From UBA7359 sp041689615 (GTDB lineage: Bacteria; Pseudomonadota; Gammaproteobacteria; Eutrophobiales; Eutrophobiaceae), in the NCBI GenBank assembly GCA_041689615.1, contig JBDNFW010000033.1:124001-188000 (forward strand): a stretch of DNA of 64,000 bases. The letters are read 5' to 3'. The position numbers and the translations under genes are program-made. Below the pieces are notes generated by a model. It did no database searches. It was not told the origin of the DNA and saw only the letters and a list, made by a program, of their open reading frames with translations. Below are positions 19,207-27,197 of the stretch, piece by piece (within the stretch, counting starts at the first letter, position 1; each line of letters starts with the position of its first letter).

Positions 19207-20166
19207 ATGAGTGTCATAAAAGCAGTCTTATCATTTCTAGTATTAAGTTGGGTTTGTACTCTACAAGCCCAACCTTATGCTTACATCACAAATCAGGGTG
19301 ACAACTCTGTTTCCGTCATCGATACAAAAACAAACAAAGTCATAAAAACAATTAAGGTTGGCAACAATCCTGCCGGCGTTGTTGTTAGTAACAATAGTAA
19401 ACGTGTTTACATAAGTAATCCGGAAAGCCACGATATATCAGTAATCGATACAACATCGCTTTCTGTTATTAAAACAATAAAAGTTGGTGGCGGGCCATTA
19501 GCAATAGCAATCAGTCCCGATGATAAATCGGTTTATGTTGCAGACTGGTATGAAGACAATGTTTACATTATCGATACCAAATCATTATCTGTAAAAACAA
19601 AAGTCAATGTTGGCGACTCTCCTTCTGGTCTTGCTGTTGATCCGAATGGATTGTTTTTATATGTTGCTAATCGTGACGACAATACCATCATGATTATTAA
19701 CTTAATTGATAATATTATTGTTAACACAATAACAGTCGGCAGAGCTCCTTTTGGTATAACATTTGATTCAGATAAAAAACAACTCTATAGCGCCAACGTG
19801 CAGTCAGGCGATGTAAGCGTTGTTGATTTAAACAAACAAAAAACAATTAAGCATATTAAAGTCGGCGACTTTCCTTATGCTGTAGCAGTAGATAAAAAAA
19901 ATAATCGTCTATTCGTGACTAATCAACGCTCAAATACTGTGTCTGTTATCGATCGTGAAAGCATGGAATCCATTAATGAGATCGAAGTTGGAGAATACCC
20001 GGAAGGCATTAATTTACACCCAGATAAAACCCGACTCTATGTTGCCAACTGGTTTGATAATATTGTTTCTGTAATAGATATCAACACATTAAAAATAATT
20101 GATGAAATAGAAACAGAAGACGGTTGCCGTGCTTATGGGAGATTTATTGCAGACTCCGATGAGTAA
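19207..20166 (+). CDS. Exported YVTN-family beta-propeller protein
   Basis: 319 residues: a signal peptide (cleavage near LQAQ, residue ~22) followed by about seven repeats of the YVTN type, each with VYVAN/LYVANW, SVIDT and IKVG(N/D)xPxG elements about 42 residues apart. This predicts a seven-bladed propeller in the periplasm or on the surface. Repeats of this sort bind partners or act as redox-enzyme subunits, but no catalytic residues can be identified. No good ribosome site is visible ahead of the ATG, so it may be coupled to the upstream SRPBCC gene. Confidence 0.75.
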   Translation: MSVIKAVLSFLVLSWVCTLQAQPYAYITNQGDNSVSVIDTKTNKVIKTIKVGNNPAGVVVSNNSKRVYISNPESHDISVIDTTSLSVIKTIKVGGGPLAIAISPDDKSVYVADWYEDNVYIIDTKSLSVKTKVNVGDSPSGLAVDPNGLFLYVANRDDNTIMIINLIDNIIVNTITVGRAPFGITFDSDKKQLYSANVQSGDVSVVDLNKQKTIKHIKVGDFPYAVAVDKKNNRLFVTNQRSNTVSVIDRESMESINEIEVGEYPEGINLHPDKTRLYVANWFDNIVSVIDINTLKIIDEIETEDGCRAYGRFIADSDE

Positions 20167-20293
20167 ATTTAATAAGCAGAACATATGCGGTTTTTTCTTA
20201 ATCTCGAAAACCAATTTGTTAATAAATAAATTCAACGAACGAGTCCAGTATAATTAAATCTATCTTTTAATAAAATTCATGGGGAAATTAAAA

Positions 20294-21094
20294 ATGACAC
20301 TCAGAATATTTACCAGCGCATGTATTTTCCCAATTTTATTTTTATTGCATTCCACTTTGTCTAATGCAGAAGAAATATGCGTAGGATATGGTCCACAAAC
20401 ACCTAGAGATATAGACAATGTTACGGGAGAAAATAAACGCCTTTTTTCTCTCGCACCAGAATCTAAAAATATGAATCTATGTAATATTCATTTTCATGCT
20501 AACGCCGAACACAAGGCTAAAGATTTTTCAAATTATGCTGGAGAAGGAGATCATGGACATGGCGGTGGCTACCAGTGTCTAGTCAGTAAATCTCTATCCG
20601 AAGCAGAGTTAAAAGAACCTACACAAAATCATTGCAAAGGCTTAAATCCAGGAGACACGATAGAAGTTCATTGGGTACATAGCTCATGTGACGTAAAACC
20701 GGGTAAAGGCCTTGGTTCTTGTCTTTCTGATAGCTGTGCAAATCCTAATCTACGAGTAGAAACGCAAGTATTTACGGTAGTTAATGACCCGGAAGCTTTA
20801 GATTTTAATGAGCTTGATTATGATGGAAATATCGTCAATGGTTATCATCAGGCAAAATCTCTTCCTGCTGACACTGGAAATCCTGTTGAATTTTTAGGTT
20901 CTACCACTGGCCCAAAATATGACGACAAAGTGTGCTCTGCATTACAAGTGACCTGGAGTGTACGACCATCATGTGCAAAAATTAATATCAATAGTTTAAG
21001 TAAGTGGTGTGAAAAAAATGTTTTTGAAGAAGACCATGCACACGGTGTTAGAAAACTAGTTACAGACCCAAAACTTCTATCTGAAATAAAATGA
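20294..21094 (+). CDS. Putative delta-class carbonic anhydrase, exported
   Basis: Exported protein with a signal peptide (residues 1-~25 of the chosen start, ending SNA). The mature part begins with CVGYGPQTPRDID and carries LCNIHFHANAEHK, a His-rich block like the zinc site of delta-class carbonic anhydrases and their bacterial homologues. A Gly/His-rich loop (GEGDHGHGGGYQC) and several cysteines that could form disulfides are also present. It would hydrate CO2 in the periplasm. An in-frame ATG lies 15 bases upstream, but GGGGA eight bases before 20294 favours this start. The family call rests on motif memory, not alignment. Confidence 0.7.
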   Translation: MTLRIFTSACIFPILFLLHSTLSNAEEICVGYGPQTPRDIDNVTGENKRLFSLAPESKNMNLCNIHFHANAEHKAKDFSNYAGEGDHGHGGGYQCLVSKSLSEAELKEPTQNHCKGLNPGDTIEVHWVHSSCDVKPGKGLGSCLSDSCANPNLRVETQVFTVVNDPEALDFNELDYDGNIVNGYHQAKSLPADTGNPVEFLGSTTGPKYDDKVCSALQVTWSVRPSCAKININSLSKWCEKNVFEEDHAHGVRKLVTDPKLLSEIK

Positions 21095-21187
21095 TTAATA
21101 GTAATGGGTTTGTTCTAAACGAATACCCCCAATACTTAAACTTTTCTTTAATTCATTTCTCTAAGTTGAAGTGATTCACATAGAGTA

Positions 21188-22189
21188 TTAACCCTGTTCC
21201 AGCAAATTCCTAAGATCGATCACAGCAGCATTTGCACTGGATATATAAGACGCCATAACCAATGAGTGGTTAGCAAGAAATCCAAAACCGGTTCCGTTTA
21301 ATATCATCGGACTCCAAACAGTGCCTTGCGTCGCTTCCAGTTCGCGAATGATTTGTCGCAAACTTACCAACGCATTTTTCTTTTGTAAAACATCATGTAA
21401 GTCATATTCGATTGCATGCATAAAATGGATTAATGCCCAGCATGTTCCGCGTGCTTCATAAAAATTATCATCAATTTCTAACCACGGTGTTTTTACTTCG
21501 ACAAGGTCTGGCTTAACTGTTGATTGAGTTGCTTCTGCATCGCCTTCCAAATCAGTATTCACTCTTGCCTGACCAACGCTGGCACTTAAACGTTGCGCTA
21601 AACTGCCTAATCTCTTTTCAACAATAGCAAGCCAGTCTCGTAAATTATCCGCGCGCGCAAAAAATTGCGCATCTTGTTCATTCGGATCAGATAACCGAGT
21701 CAGATAATTATTAAGCGCATCGATTCCTTTTTTATATTCGCCTTCTGTTGCTGGTAATATCCATGAATCCGAATCAAAATTAAATTGCGGATCAGCAACC
21801 ATTAAATCATTATCTTCAATCGATTGTGTTTGCGAACGACTGAAATCATTACGCATAGCGCGCGCTAAATCTCTTGTTTGAACTAATACACCAAACTCCC
21901 AATTCGGAATATTATCCATAAACACACCAGGTGGCATAATGTCGTTAGTAAGATAGCCACCGCGTTTATTCAATAAAGTTTCTGCAACTTCGATCATCGT
22001 TGCTGTCGTGACATAGCCGGTAACAAATTCGGAACTTCCTTGATTTCGATATTGGCTTTGTTGTCGAACATCGAAACTTTCAGGCTCGCTATCCCAATAA
22101 AACATTAAGACCAATGTCAGAATAATGAGTAGCAAAACAGCTATAGCAACTGTTTTTATAAGAGATTTATTTTCTTCTATAATATTCAT
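21188..22189 (-). CDS. DUF2333-family membrane-anchored protein
   Basis: 333 residues with one N-terminal membrane helix (about 12-31) and a long, largely helical periplasmic domain. The blocks YVTTATMIEVAETLLNKRGGYL, NIPNWEFGVLVQTRDLAR and the C-terminal GFGFLANHSLVMASYISSANAA fit the DUF2333 family of gammaproteobacteria. No function is established. It stands alone on the minus strand, convergent with the carbonic anhydrase gene; a long palindrome lies upstream of its start. Confidence 0.75.
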   Translation of the reverse strand: MNIIEENKSLIKTVAIAVLLLIILTLVLMFYWDSEPESFDVRQQSQYRNQGSSEFVTGYVTTATMIEVAETLLNKRGGYLTNDIMPPGVFMDNIPNWEFGVLVQTRDLARAMRNDFSRSQTQSIEDNDLMVADPQFNFDSDSWILPATEGEYKKGIDALNNYLTRLSDPNEQDAQFFARADNLRDWLAIVEKRLGSLAQRLSASVGQARVNTDLEGDAEATQSTVKPDLVEVKTPWLEIDDNFYEARGTCWALIHFMHAIEYDLHDVLQKKNALVSLRQIIRELEATQGTVWSPMILNGTGFGFLANHSLVMASYISSANAAVIDLRNLLEQG

Positions 22190-22219
22190 ACTGTTCCTTG
22201 TTCATTAAATAGCACTACC

Positions 22220-22359
22220 GATACCTTTGCACGAGCAGGAATTTTGTTCTCTGGCTAGGCAAAAACGCACGGAATGAGGAAGCTTATATTTAATAAGTGA
22301 CCGATTGAGTACGTTTTTAACGCCGCCAGAGGATAAAATAACAATCGTGCTAAGGTATC
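22220..22359. repeat. Imperfect 140-bp palindromic intergenic element A
   Basis: The ends GATACCTTTGCACGA (22220-22234) and TCGTGCTAAGGTATC (22345-22359) are inverted copies with one mismatch. Inner arms CTCTGGC..GGC.AAAAACG and CGTTTTTAACGCCGCCAGAG continue the pairing. The centre (about 22271-22310) contains a smaller CTTAT/ATAAG stem. The whole could fold into a long hairpin or cruciform. It lies between divergent genes and shares GCACGA and GGyAAAAAC blocks with element B at 61483-61628, suggesting a dispersed MITE-like family. Confidence 0.65.
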
Positions 22360-22425
22360 TACTATATTAGTACAAACTTGGATAAATCAAGCCACCATTA
22401 AACCAGTTAATGAGCTAAGAGTATT

Positions 22426-22905
22426 TTGAATTTTCGAAAATTCGTCTTTATTGCCGGTATCTCACTTTGTCTTCCAACCATTGCTGATGAATTAACAACA
22501 GCAATGGCAGCCTATGAGCAAGGCAATTATGAAATTGCTCTTGAGCAATTTACTCAGTTCGCACATCAAAACAACGCTGAAGCACAATACAATCTGGCAT
22601 TTATGTATTTTGGCGGGGAAGGAATTCCTCAGGATGATTCAAAGGCAGCATACTGGTTTGAGCAGGCTGCAAAATTAGCTCACGCGAGCGCACAAGATAC
22701 ATTGGCTTATCTCTATTTGCATGGACGCGGGCTCGATGCTGACAAGGTACAAGCTTATGCCTGGTATCGCGTTGCAGCAGAAAATGGAGTATTTCTAGCT
22801 AAAAACATCAGCGAAAAGCTAAAAAAGGAGATGAATACTGAGGAGCGCATTCACGCCGATCTTGTAAGTGCTGAATATATAAAGAAATATAAGAAAAATA
22901 ATTAG
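22426..22905 (+). CDS. Small exported Sel1-repeat protein
   Basis: 159 residues with a signal peptide (hydrophobic 6-17, cleavage near IADE) and two to three Sel1-like TPR repeats: NNAEAQYNLAFMYFGGEGIPQD, HASAQDTLAYLYLHGRGLDAD, VQAYAWYRVAAENG. Sel1 repeats form helical solenoids for protein contacts, usually periplasmic in bacteria. The start used is TTG at 22426; no in-frame ATG precedes the signal peptide. It is related in repeat type to the giant Sel1 gene at 45.4 kb. Specific partner unknown. Confidence 0.75.
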   Translation: MNFRKFVFIAGISLCLPTIADELTTAMAAYEQGNYEIALEQFTQFAHQNNAEAQYNLAFMYFGGEGIPQDDSKAAYWFEQAAKLAHASAQDTLAYLYLHGRGLDADKVQAYAWYRVAAENGVFLAKNISEKLKKEMNTEERIHADLVSAEYIKKYKKNN

Positions 22906-22934
22906 TAAAATTTTTCATAAATCCGCCGATATAG

Positions 22935-22974
22935 TTAGTACAGGACTTATTTTTTTAGTACAGGACTTATTTTT
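22935..22974. repeat. Perfect 20-bp tandem duplication
   Basis: TTAGTACAGGACTTATTTTT occurs twice in direct, abutting copies at 22935-22954 and 22955-22974, just before the ribosome site of the next gene. It may be a recent slippage duplication or a paired binding site. Confidence 0.9.
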
Positions 22975-22986
22975 GAGGAAACGGAT

Positions 22987-23346
22987 ATGGGAATACTAAA
23001 ATACATAACATTACTAATTTTATTAATCGTCAGCGCACAAAGCTCGGCTTTAAACATAGTTCAATTCAATCAAACTGTTGAAGAAAATCTATACGACAGT
23101 CGAAGCTGTAATGACCTTTATATGCAGACATTAACACTTGAGAAAGAGTCTTTTTCATATGCGGCAGGCAATGGCAATAAAACACAGGTCGCCAGTATAG
23201 TAAGCACTGTATTCACCCCCGCACTTTACTTTTTAGGTTATAGCGCTTATCAAGACTACAAAACTGAACTCAATGCGAAATCAGCCTTTGCTGAAATAGA
23301 AGACGTTCGCTTTCGTATGGCTGAAAAACGCTGTTTCGCAAAATAA
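22987..23346 (+). CDS. Small exported protein of unknown function
   Basis: 119 residues; not recognised. Residues 1-~21 form a signal peptide (LLILLIVSAQSSA). The mature part has three cysteines (one near residue 40, one at the end in KRCFAK) and a central hydrophobic segment (TVFTPALYFLGYSAY) that could be a membrane helix. GAGGAAA lies about seven bases before the ATG, giving good support for translation. A 20-bp tandem duplication abuts the ribosome site. Confidence 0.6.
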   Translation: MGILKYITLLILLIVSAQSSALNIVQFNQTVEENLYDSRSCNDLYMQTLTLEKESFSYAAGNGNKTQVASIVSTVFTPALYFLGYSAYQDYKTELNAKSAFAEIEDVRFRMAEKRCFAK

Positions 23347-23382
23347 TTTATCTCTAAAAACATCCAAATAAAACCCACTTCG

Positions 23383-23422
23383 AATTAATAGTGAATATTT
23401 TATTGAATATTCACTATTAATT
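23383..23422. promoter_or_regulatory. Perfect 17-bp inverted repeat, probable TetR operator
   Basis: AATTAATAGTGAATATT (23383-23399) and AATATTCACTATTAATT (23406-23422) are exact inverted copies around a 6-bp spacer, 16 bases upstream of the tetR ATG. The 10-bp core ATTCACTATT recurs at 24080-24089 ahead of the RND gene. The placement fits autoregulation by the TetR protein and control of the export genes. Confidence 0.7.
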
Positions 23423-23438
23423 GACTATTCTTCTCCAC

Positions 23439-24044
23439 ATGAAAAATACTGCATCTTCAATCGAGAAAGATAATACCGCCGAAATTATTTTAGCGGCCGC
23501 AGTAAACCGTTTTAGTGAATACGGTTATAACAAGACCACAATGGCTGAAATTGCTGAAGATGCAGGCATGTCAGCAGCAAATATCTATCGTTACTATAAA
23601 AGCAAAGAAGAAATAGCCGCCGCTTGTGCTAAAAACTGCATGTGTGAAAAAACAGATGTATTAAAAGATGTTGTAAGAGACACCACTCTATCTGCAACTG
23701 AAAAACTGGAAAAATTTGTCTTAGTTACGCTAAAGCTTAGTCAGGAAGCGGCTTCAGAGAACAGAAAAATAGAAGAAGTCTGTACTGAAATAACAAAATC
23801 AAGACCCGATCTGATTCACGACAAAATTAAAAATACGAAAGCATTATTAGTTGAAATTCTCTCTTATGGTAACCAAACAGGAGAATTCAATGTCGACGAT
23901 GTTATGGATACCGCCACTGCAATTAATTCCATGCTCGTCGTATTTGACGTTCCTATGTTCATGAAACTATTTACAGCAGAAGAATTTGAAGAAAAAGCTC
24001 AATCCGTTATCAGATTTTTACTCTCAGGCCTCAAGAACAAGTAA
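23439..24044 (+). CDS. TetR/AcrR-family transcriptional regulator
   Basis: About 201 residues. The N-terminal helix-turn-helix is clear: AEIILAAAVNRFSEYGYNKTTMAEIAEDAGMSAANIYRYYKSKEEI has all the TetR landmarks (shown here in pieces: NRFSEYGY, TMAEIAE, ANIYRYYKSK). The C-terminal ~130 residues are helical and would bind a small hydrophobic ligand. The ATG at 23439 is preferred over the TTG at 23421, because the latter lies inside the operator-like palindrome. It is upstream of and in line with the RND export genes, so it most likely represses them and itself. Confidence 0.85.
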   Translation: MKNTASSIEKDNTAEIILAAAVNRFSEYGYNKTTMAEIAEDAGMSAANIYRYYKSKEEIAAACAKNCMCEKTDVLKDVVRDTTLSATEKLEKFVLVTLKLSQEAASENRKIEEVCTEITKSRPDLIHDKIKNTKALLVEILSYGNQTGEFNVDDVMDTATAINSMLVVFDVPMFMKLFTAEEFEEKAQSVIRFLLSGLKNK

Positions 24045-24079
24045 AAAAAATTGCCTAGCTGCTAAATATATTACAAATT

Positions 24080-24089
24080 ATTCACTATT
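24080..24089. promoter_or_regulatory. Half-site of the TetR palindrome upstream of the RND gene
   Basis: ATTCACTATT is identical to the core of the right arm of the 23383-23422 palindrome and lies 25 bases before the RND start codon. No matching left arm is seen, so it could be a weaker or secondary site. Confidence 0.4.
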
Positions 24090-24114
24090 TACTAATCAAC
24101 ATAGGTGCTAAAAA

Positions 24115-26454
24115 ATGAATTGGCTAGAAACAAGTTATCCAAAATGGGTTCTCAATAATCGTTGGCTTATCATTTTTTTCTGCCTATTTTTTGTAGGACT
24201 CGCTGCGAGTGGCGGACGCTTAATTAGCTTTACAACCAATTACCGTGTTTTCTTTAGCGATGATAATCCACAATTACTTGCTTTCGAGGCACTTGAGAAC
24301 ACTTACGTAAAAAACGATAACGTTTTATTCGTACTTGCTCCTGAAGACGGCAATGTCTTTTCTCGCGAAGCGTTATCTGTTGTTGAAGAATTAACCAAGA
24401 AAGCCTGGCAAATCCCCTATTCCAATCGTGTTGATTCAATCACTAACTATCAACACACTGAGGCGGAAGAAGACGATCTTATTGTTAGAGACTTGGCAAC
24501 GAATGCAGCTTCTTTATCCGACGAAGAACTGGCAAAAATAAAAGATATTGCGATTAACGAACCGTTACTTGTCCATCGTTTGATTTCTGAAAGCGGTCAT
24601 GTCACCGGTATTAACGTTACCGTGCAAATGCCAAGACTAAATGAAGCAAGCGAAACACCGGAAGTGGTTAATTTTGCCAGAAATCTGGCTGATGAAATTC
24701 GTGCAGCTCATCCAGAGATAAAAATTTATATCACTGGCATGGTCATGATGAATAATTCTTTCGCTGAATCTTCTAAAAATGATATGGCATCTATAGTTCC
24801 TATCAGTTTTGGCATAATGTTACTTTTACTTGCAGTATTCGTTGGTGGATTTACCGGAACATTTGTCACATTATTAGTCATACTCTTTTCAATATTATCT
24901 GGAATGGGACTCGGTGCATATTTCGGCATGCCGCTTTCCCCCCCTTCAGCAACATCACCCACTATTATATTAACCGTTGCGATAGCGAACTGTGTTCATA
25001 TTCTCGTTACCTTTATGCACGAGATGCGACAAGGTAAGAGCAAAAATGATGCTTTATCAGAAAGTTTAAGATTAAATTTGCAACCCGTATTCCTTGCCAG
25101 CTTTACAACAATGATAGGTTTTTTAACGATGAACTTTTCTGATGTTCCTCCATTCGGACATCTGGGTAACTTTGTATCAATCGGCATCTTCTTTTCTTTC
25201 ATCTTATCTGTATCGATGCTACCTGCCATGATTTCACTGCTACCTGTTAGAGTGAAACAAAGGAAAGAAAATGATAGTCGTGTGATGGCAAAGATAGCTG
25301 ACTTCGTCGTCGCTAAAAGAACGCCAATATTTTGGGGCATGACCGGATTAATTTTATTATTAATTGCGGCATTGCCTCGTAACGAACTTAATGATGTATT
25401 CGTTCATTACTTTGATGAGACGATTGACTTCAGAACTGACTCTGACTTTACAACGGATAATCTAACCGGTCTTTACAACATCGAGTACTCGTTAGAAGCA
25501 GCTGAAGCAGGTGGGATTAACAACCCTGAGTTTTTAAATGAGATAGAAGCGTTCGCAAACTGGTATCGACAACAACCTGAAACGTTGCACGTCAATATCT
25601 ATACCGACATCATGAAACGCTTAAATAAAAACATGCATGCTGATGATGAGTCGCATTATAAAATTCCAGATGATCGAAATTTATCTGCGCAATACTTATT
25701 GCTTTATGAAATGTCATTACCTTATGGCTTAGATCTAAATAATCAAATTAATATAGATAAATCTGCAACACGTATGACAGCAACCTTAAAAACGATTTCG
25801 TCTAACAACTTAATTAGTTTAGAAAATCGTGCGCAAGAATGGCTAAATAATAATGGCCAACACATTGCTAGTGCAGATGGCAGTGGCACATCGATTATGT
25901 TCGCTAACATTGGTAAGCGAAATATTTCCAGTATGTTAATGGGGACGACGGTAGCGTTAATTCTTATATCCATGGTTTTAATCTTTGCACTTCGATCAAT
26001 AAAAATTGGCTTAGTTAGTTTAGTCCCCAATCTTGTTCCCGCAGCAATGGGCTTTGGACTCTGGGGGTTATTGGTCGGTGAAATTGGATTGTCATTATCT
26101 ATTGTTGCCAGTATGAGTCTGGGTATTGTCGTCGATGACACAGTTCATTTTCTAAGCAAGTATTTGCGCGCAAGAAGAGAAAAAGGACTTAGTTCTGAAG
26201 ATGCTGTGCGCTATGCATTCATGACGGTAGGGAAAGCATTAGTTATTACTTCTATCGTTCTTGTCGCTGGCTTTCTTATACTTTCAACATCCAGCTTCGA
26301 ATTAAATTCAGGCATGGGGTTATTAACAGCGATTGTTATTGCATTTGCATTGTTTGCTGACTTTTTACTTCTGCCATCTATATTAATGAAAATTGAGGGT
26401 TCAACCAATGAAGAGAATATCGATACTAGCAATACTGCTAAGTCTACTGTTTAA
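24115..26454 (+). CDS. RND/MMPL-superfamily inner-membrane exporter
   Basis: 779 residues with the duplicated RND layout: TM1 (about 16-36), a periplasmic loop to ~220, a block of five membrane helices (~222-375), then a second TM (~402-420), a second loop and a final helix block (~610-765). The length is that of HpnN/MMPL-type transporters rather than the ~1040-residue AcrB group. The second block holds GIVVDDTVHFL, with acidic residues typical of the proton relay. It follows tetR and overlaps a LolA-like gene, suggesting export of a hydrophobic or lipid-like substrate. The substrate cannot be read from sequence. Confidence 0.8.
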   Translation: MNWLETSYPKWVLNNRWLIIFFCLFFVGLAASGGRLISFTTNYRVFFSDDNPQLLAFEALENTYVKNDNVLFVLAPEDGNVFSREALSVVEELTKKAWQIPYSNRVDSITNYQHTEAEEDDLIVRDLATNAASLSDEELAKIKDIAINEPLLVHRLISESGHVTGINVTVQMPRLNEASETPEVVNFARNLADEIRAAHPEIKIYITGMVMMNNSFAESSKNDMASIVPISFGIMLLLLAVFVGGFTGTFVTLLVILFSILSGMGLGAYFGMPLSPPSATSPTIILTVAIANCVHILVTFMHEMRQGKSKNDALSESLRLNLQPVFLASFTTMIGFLTMNFSDVPPFGHLGNFVSIGIFFSFILSVSMLPAMISLLPVRVKQRKENDSRVMAKIADFVVAKRTPIFWGMTGLILLLIAALPRNELNDVFVHYFDETIDFRTDSDFTTDNLTGLYNIEYSLEAAEAGGINNPEFLNEIEAFANWYRQQPETLHVNIYTDIMKRLNKNMHADDESHYKIPDDRNLSAQYLLLYEMSLPYGLDLNNQINIDKSATRMTATLKTISSNNLISLENRAQEWLNNNGQHIASADGSGTSIMFANIGKRNISSMLMGTTVALILISMVLIFALRSIKIGLVSLVPNLVPAAMGFGLWGLLVGEIGLSLSIVASMSLGIVVDDTVHFLSKYLRARREKGLSSEDAVRYAFMTVGKALVITSIVLVAGFLILSTSSFELNSGMGLLTAIVIAFALFADFLLLPSILMKIEGSTNEENIDTSNTAKSTV

Positions 26455-27190
26455 TTCTGCCTATGCAGAAACGCCTGAAGAAAAAGGTCTGGCCATAGCT
26501 AATGAAGCTGACAAAAGAGACACAGGTTGGACAGATCAAATTGCTAACATGAGCATGACCCTGAAAAATAAACAGGGTGATAGTCATACACGTGTGATGA
26601 AAATAACGACTTTAGAGGTTCAGGGTGACGGAGATAAAAGCTTACTTTCATTTGATAATCCAAAAGATATTAAAGGCACTGCTTTTCTAAGTCATACACA
26701 TTCATTAATACCGGATGATCAATGGCTTTATCTTCCTGCATTAAAACGTGTTAAGCGAATATCCTCTTCCAATAAATCAGGTCCTTTTGTTGGCAGTGAA
26801 TATGCTTATGAAGATCTGGCTTCACAGGAAGTAGAAAAATATAAATATAAATGGTTACGTGATGAAACCGTCGATGGCCGAGACAATTTTATTATCGAGC
26901 GTTTTCCACAATACGAACATTCTGGTTACACTCGACAAATTGTTTGGTTAGATAAAGAAATGTATCAACCCACTAAACTTGAGTTTTATGATCGAAAAGA
27001 TTCACTATTAAAGACATTGCTCTTTCTCGATTACAAACAATACCTCGATCAATATTGGCGCCCCGGCACCATGGAAATGACAAACCATCAGACAGGAAAA
27101 AGTACAACATTGATCTGGGAAGATTATCAATTCAAAAACGGCTTCACCGATCGAGACTTTGATAAAAATACTCTTAAACGTGCACGTTGA
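26408..27190 (+). CDS. Exported LolA-like outer-membrane lipoprotein-sorting family protein
   Basis: About 260 residues with a signal peptide (ISILAILLSLLFNSAYA). The mature domain fits the LolA-like 'outer membrane lipoprotein-sorting' family commonly encoded next to MMPL-type RND exporters: DDQWLYLPALKRVKRI, GPFVGSEYAYEDL and WLDKEMYQPTKLEFYD are typical blocks. The start at 26408 has GAGGG eight bases upstream and overlaps the RND gene by 47 bases. It probably carries the exported hydrophobic compound across the periplasm between the RND pump and the outer-membrane barrel encoded next. Confidence 0.75.
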   Translation: MKRISILAILLSLLFNSAYAETPEEKGLAIANEADKRDTGWTDQIANMSMTLKNKQGDSHTRVMKITTLEVQGDGDKSLLSFDNPKDIKGTAFLSHTHSLIPDDQWLYLPALKRVKRISSSNKSGPFVGSEYAYEDLASQEVEKYKYKWLRDETVDGRDNFIIERFPQYEHSGYTRQIVWLDKEMYQPTKLEFYDRKDSLLKTLLFLDYKQYLDQYWRPGTMEMTNHQTGKSTTLIWEDYQFKNGFTDRDFDKNTLKRAR

Positions 27191-27197
27191 ATAATTA

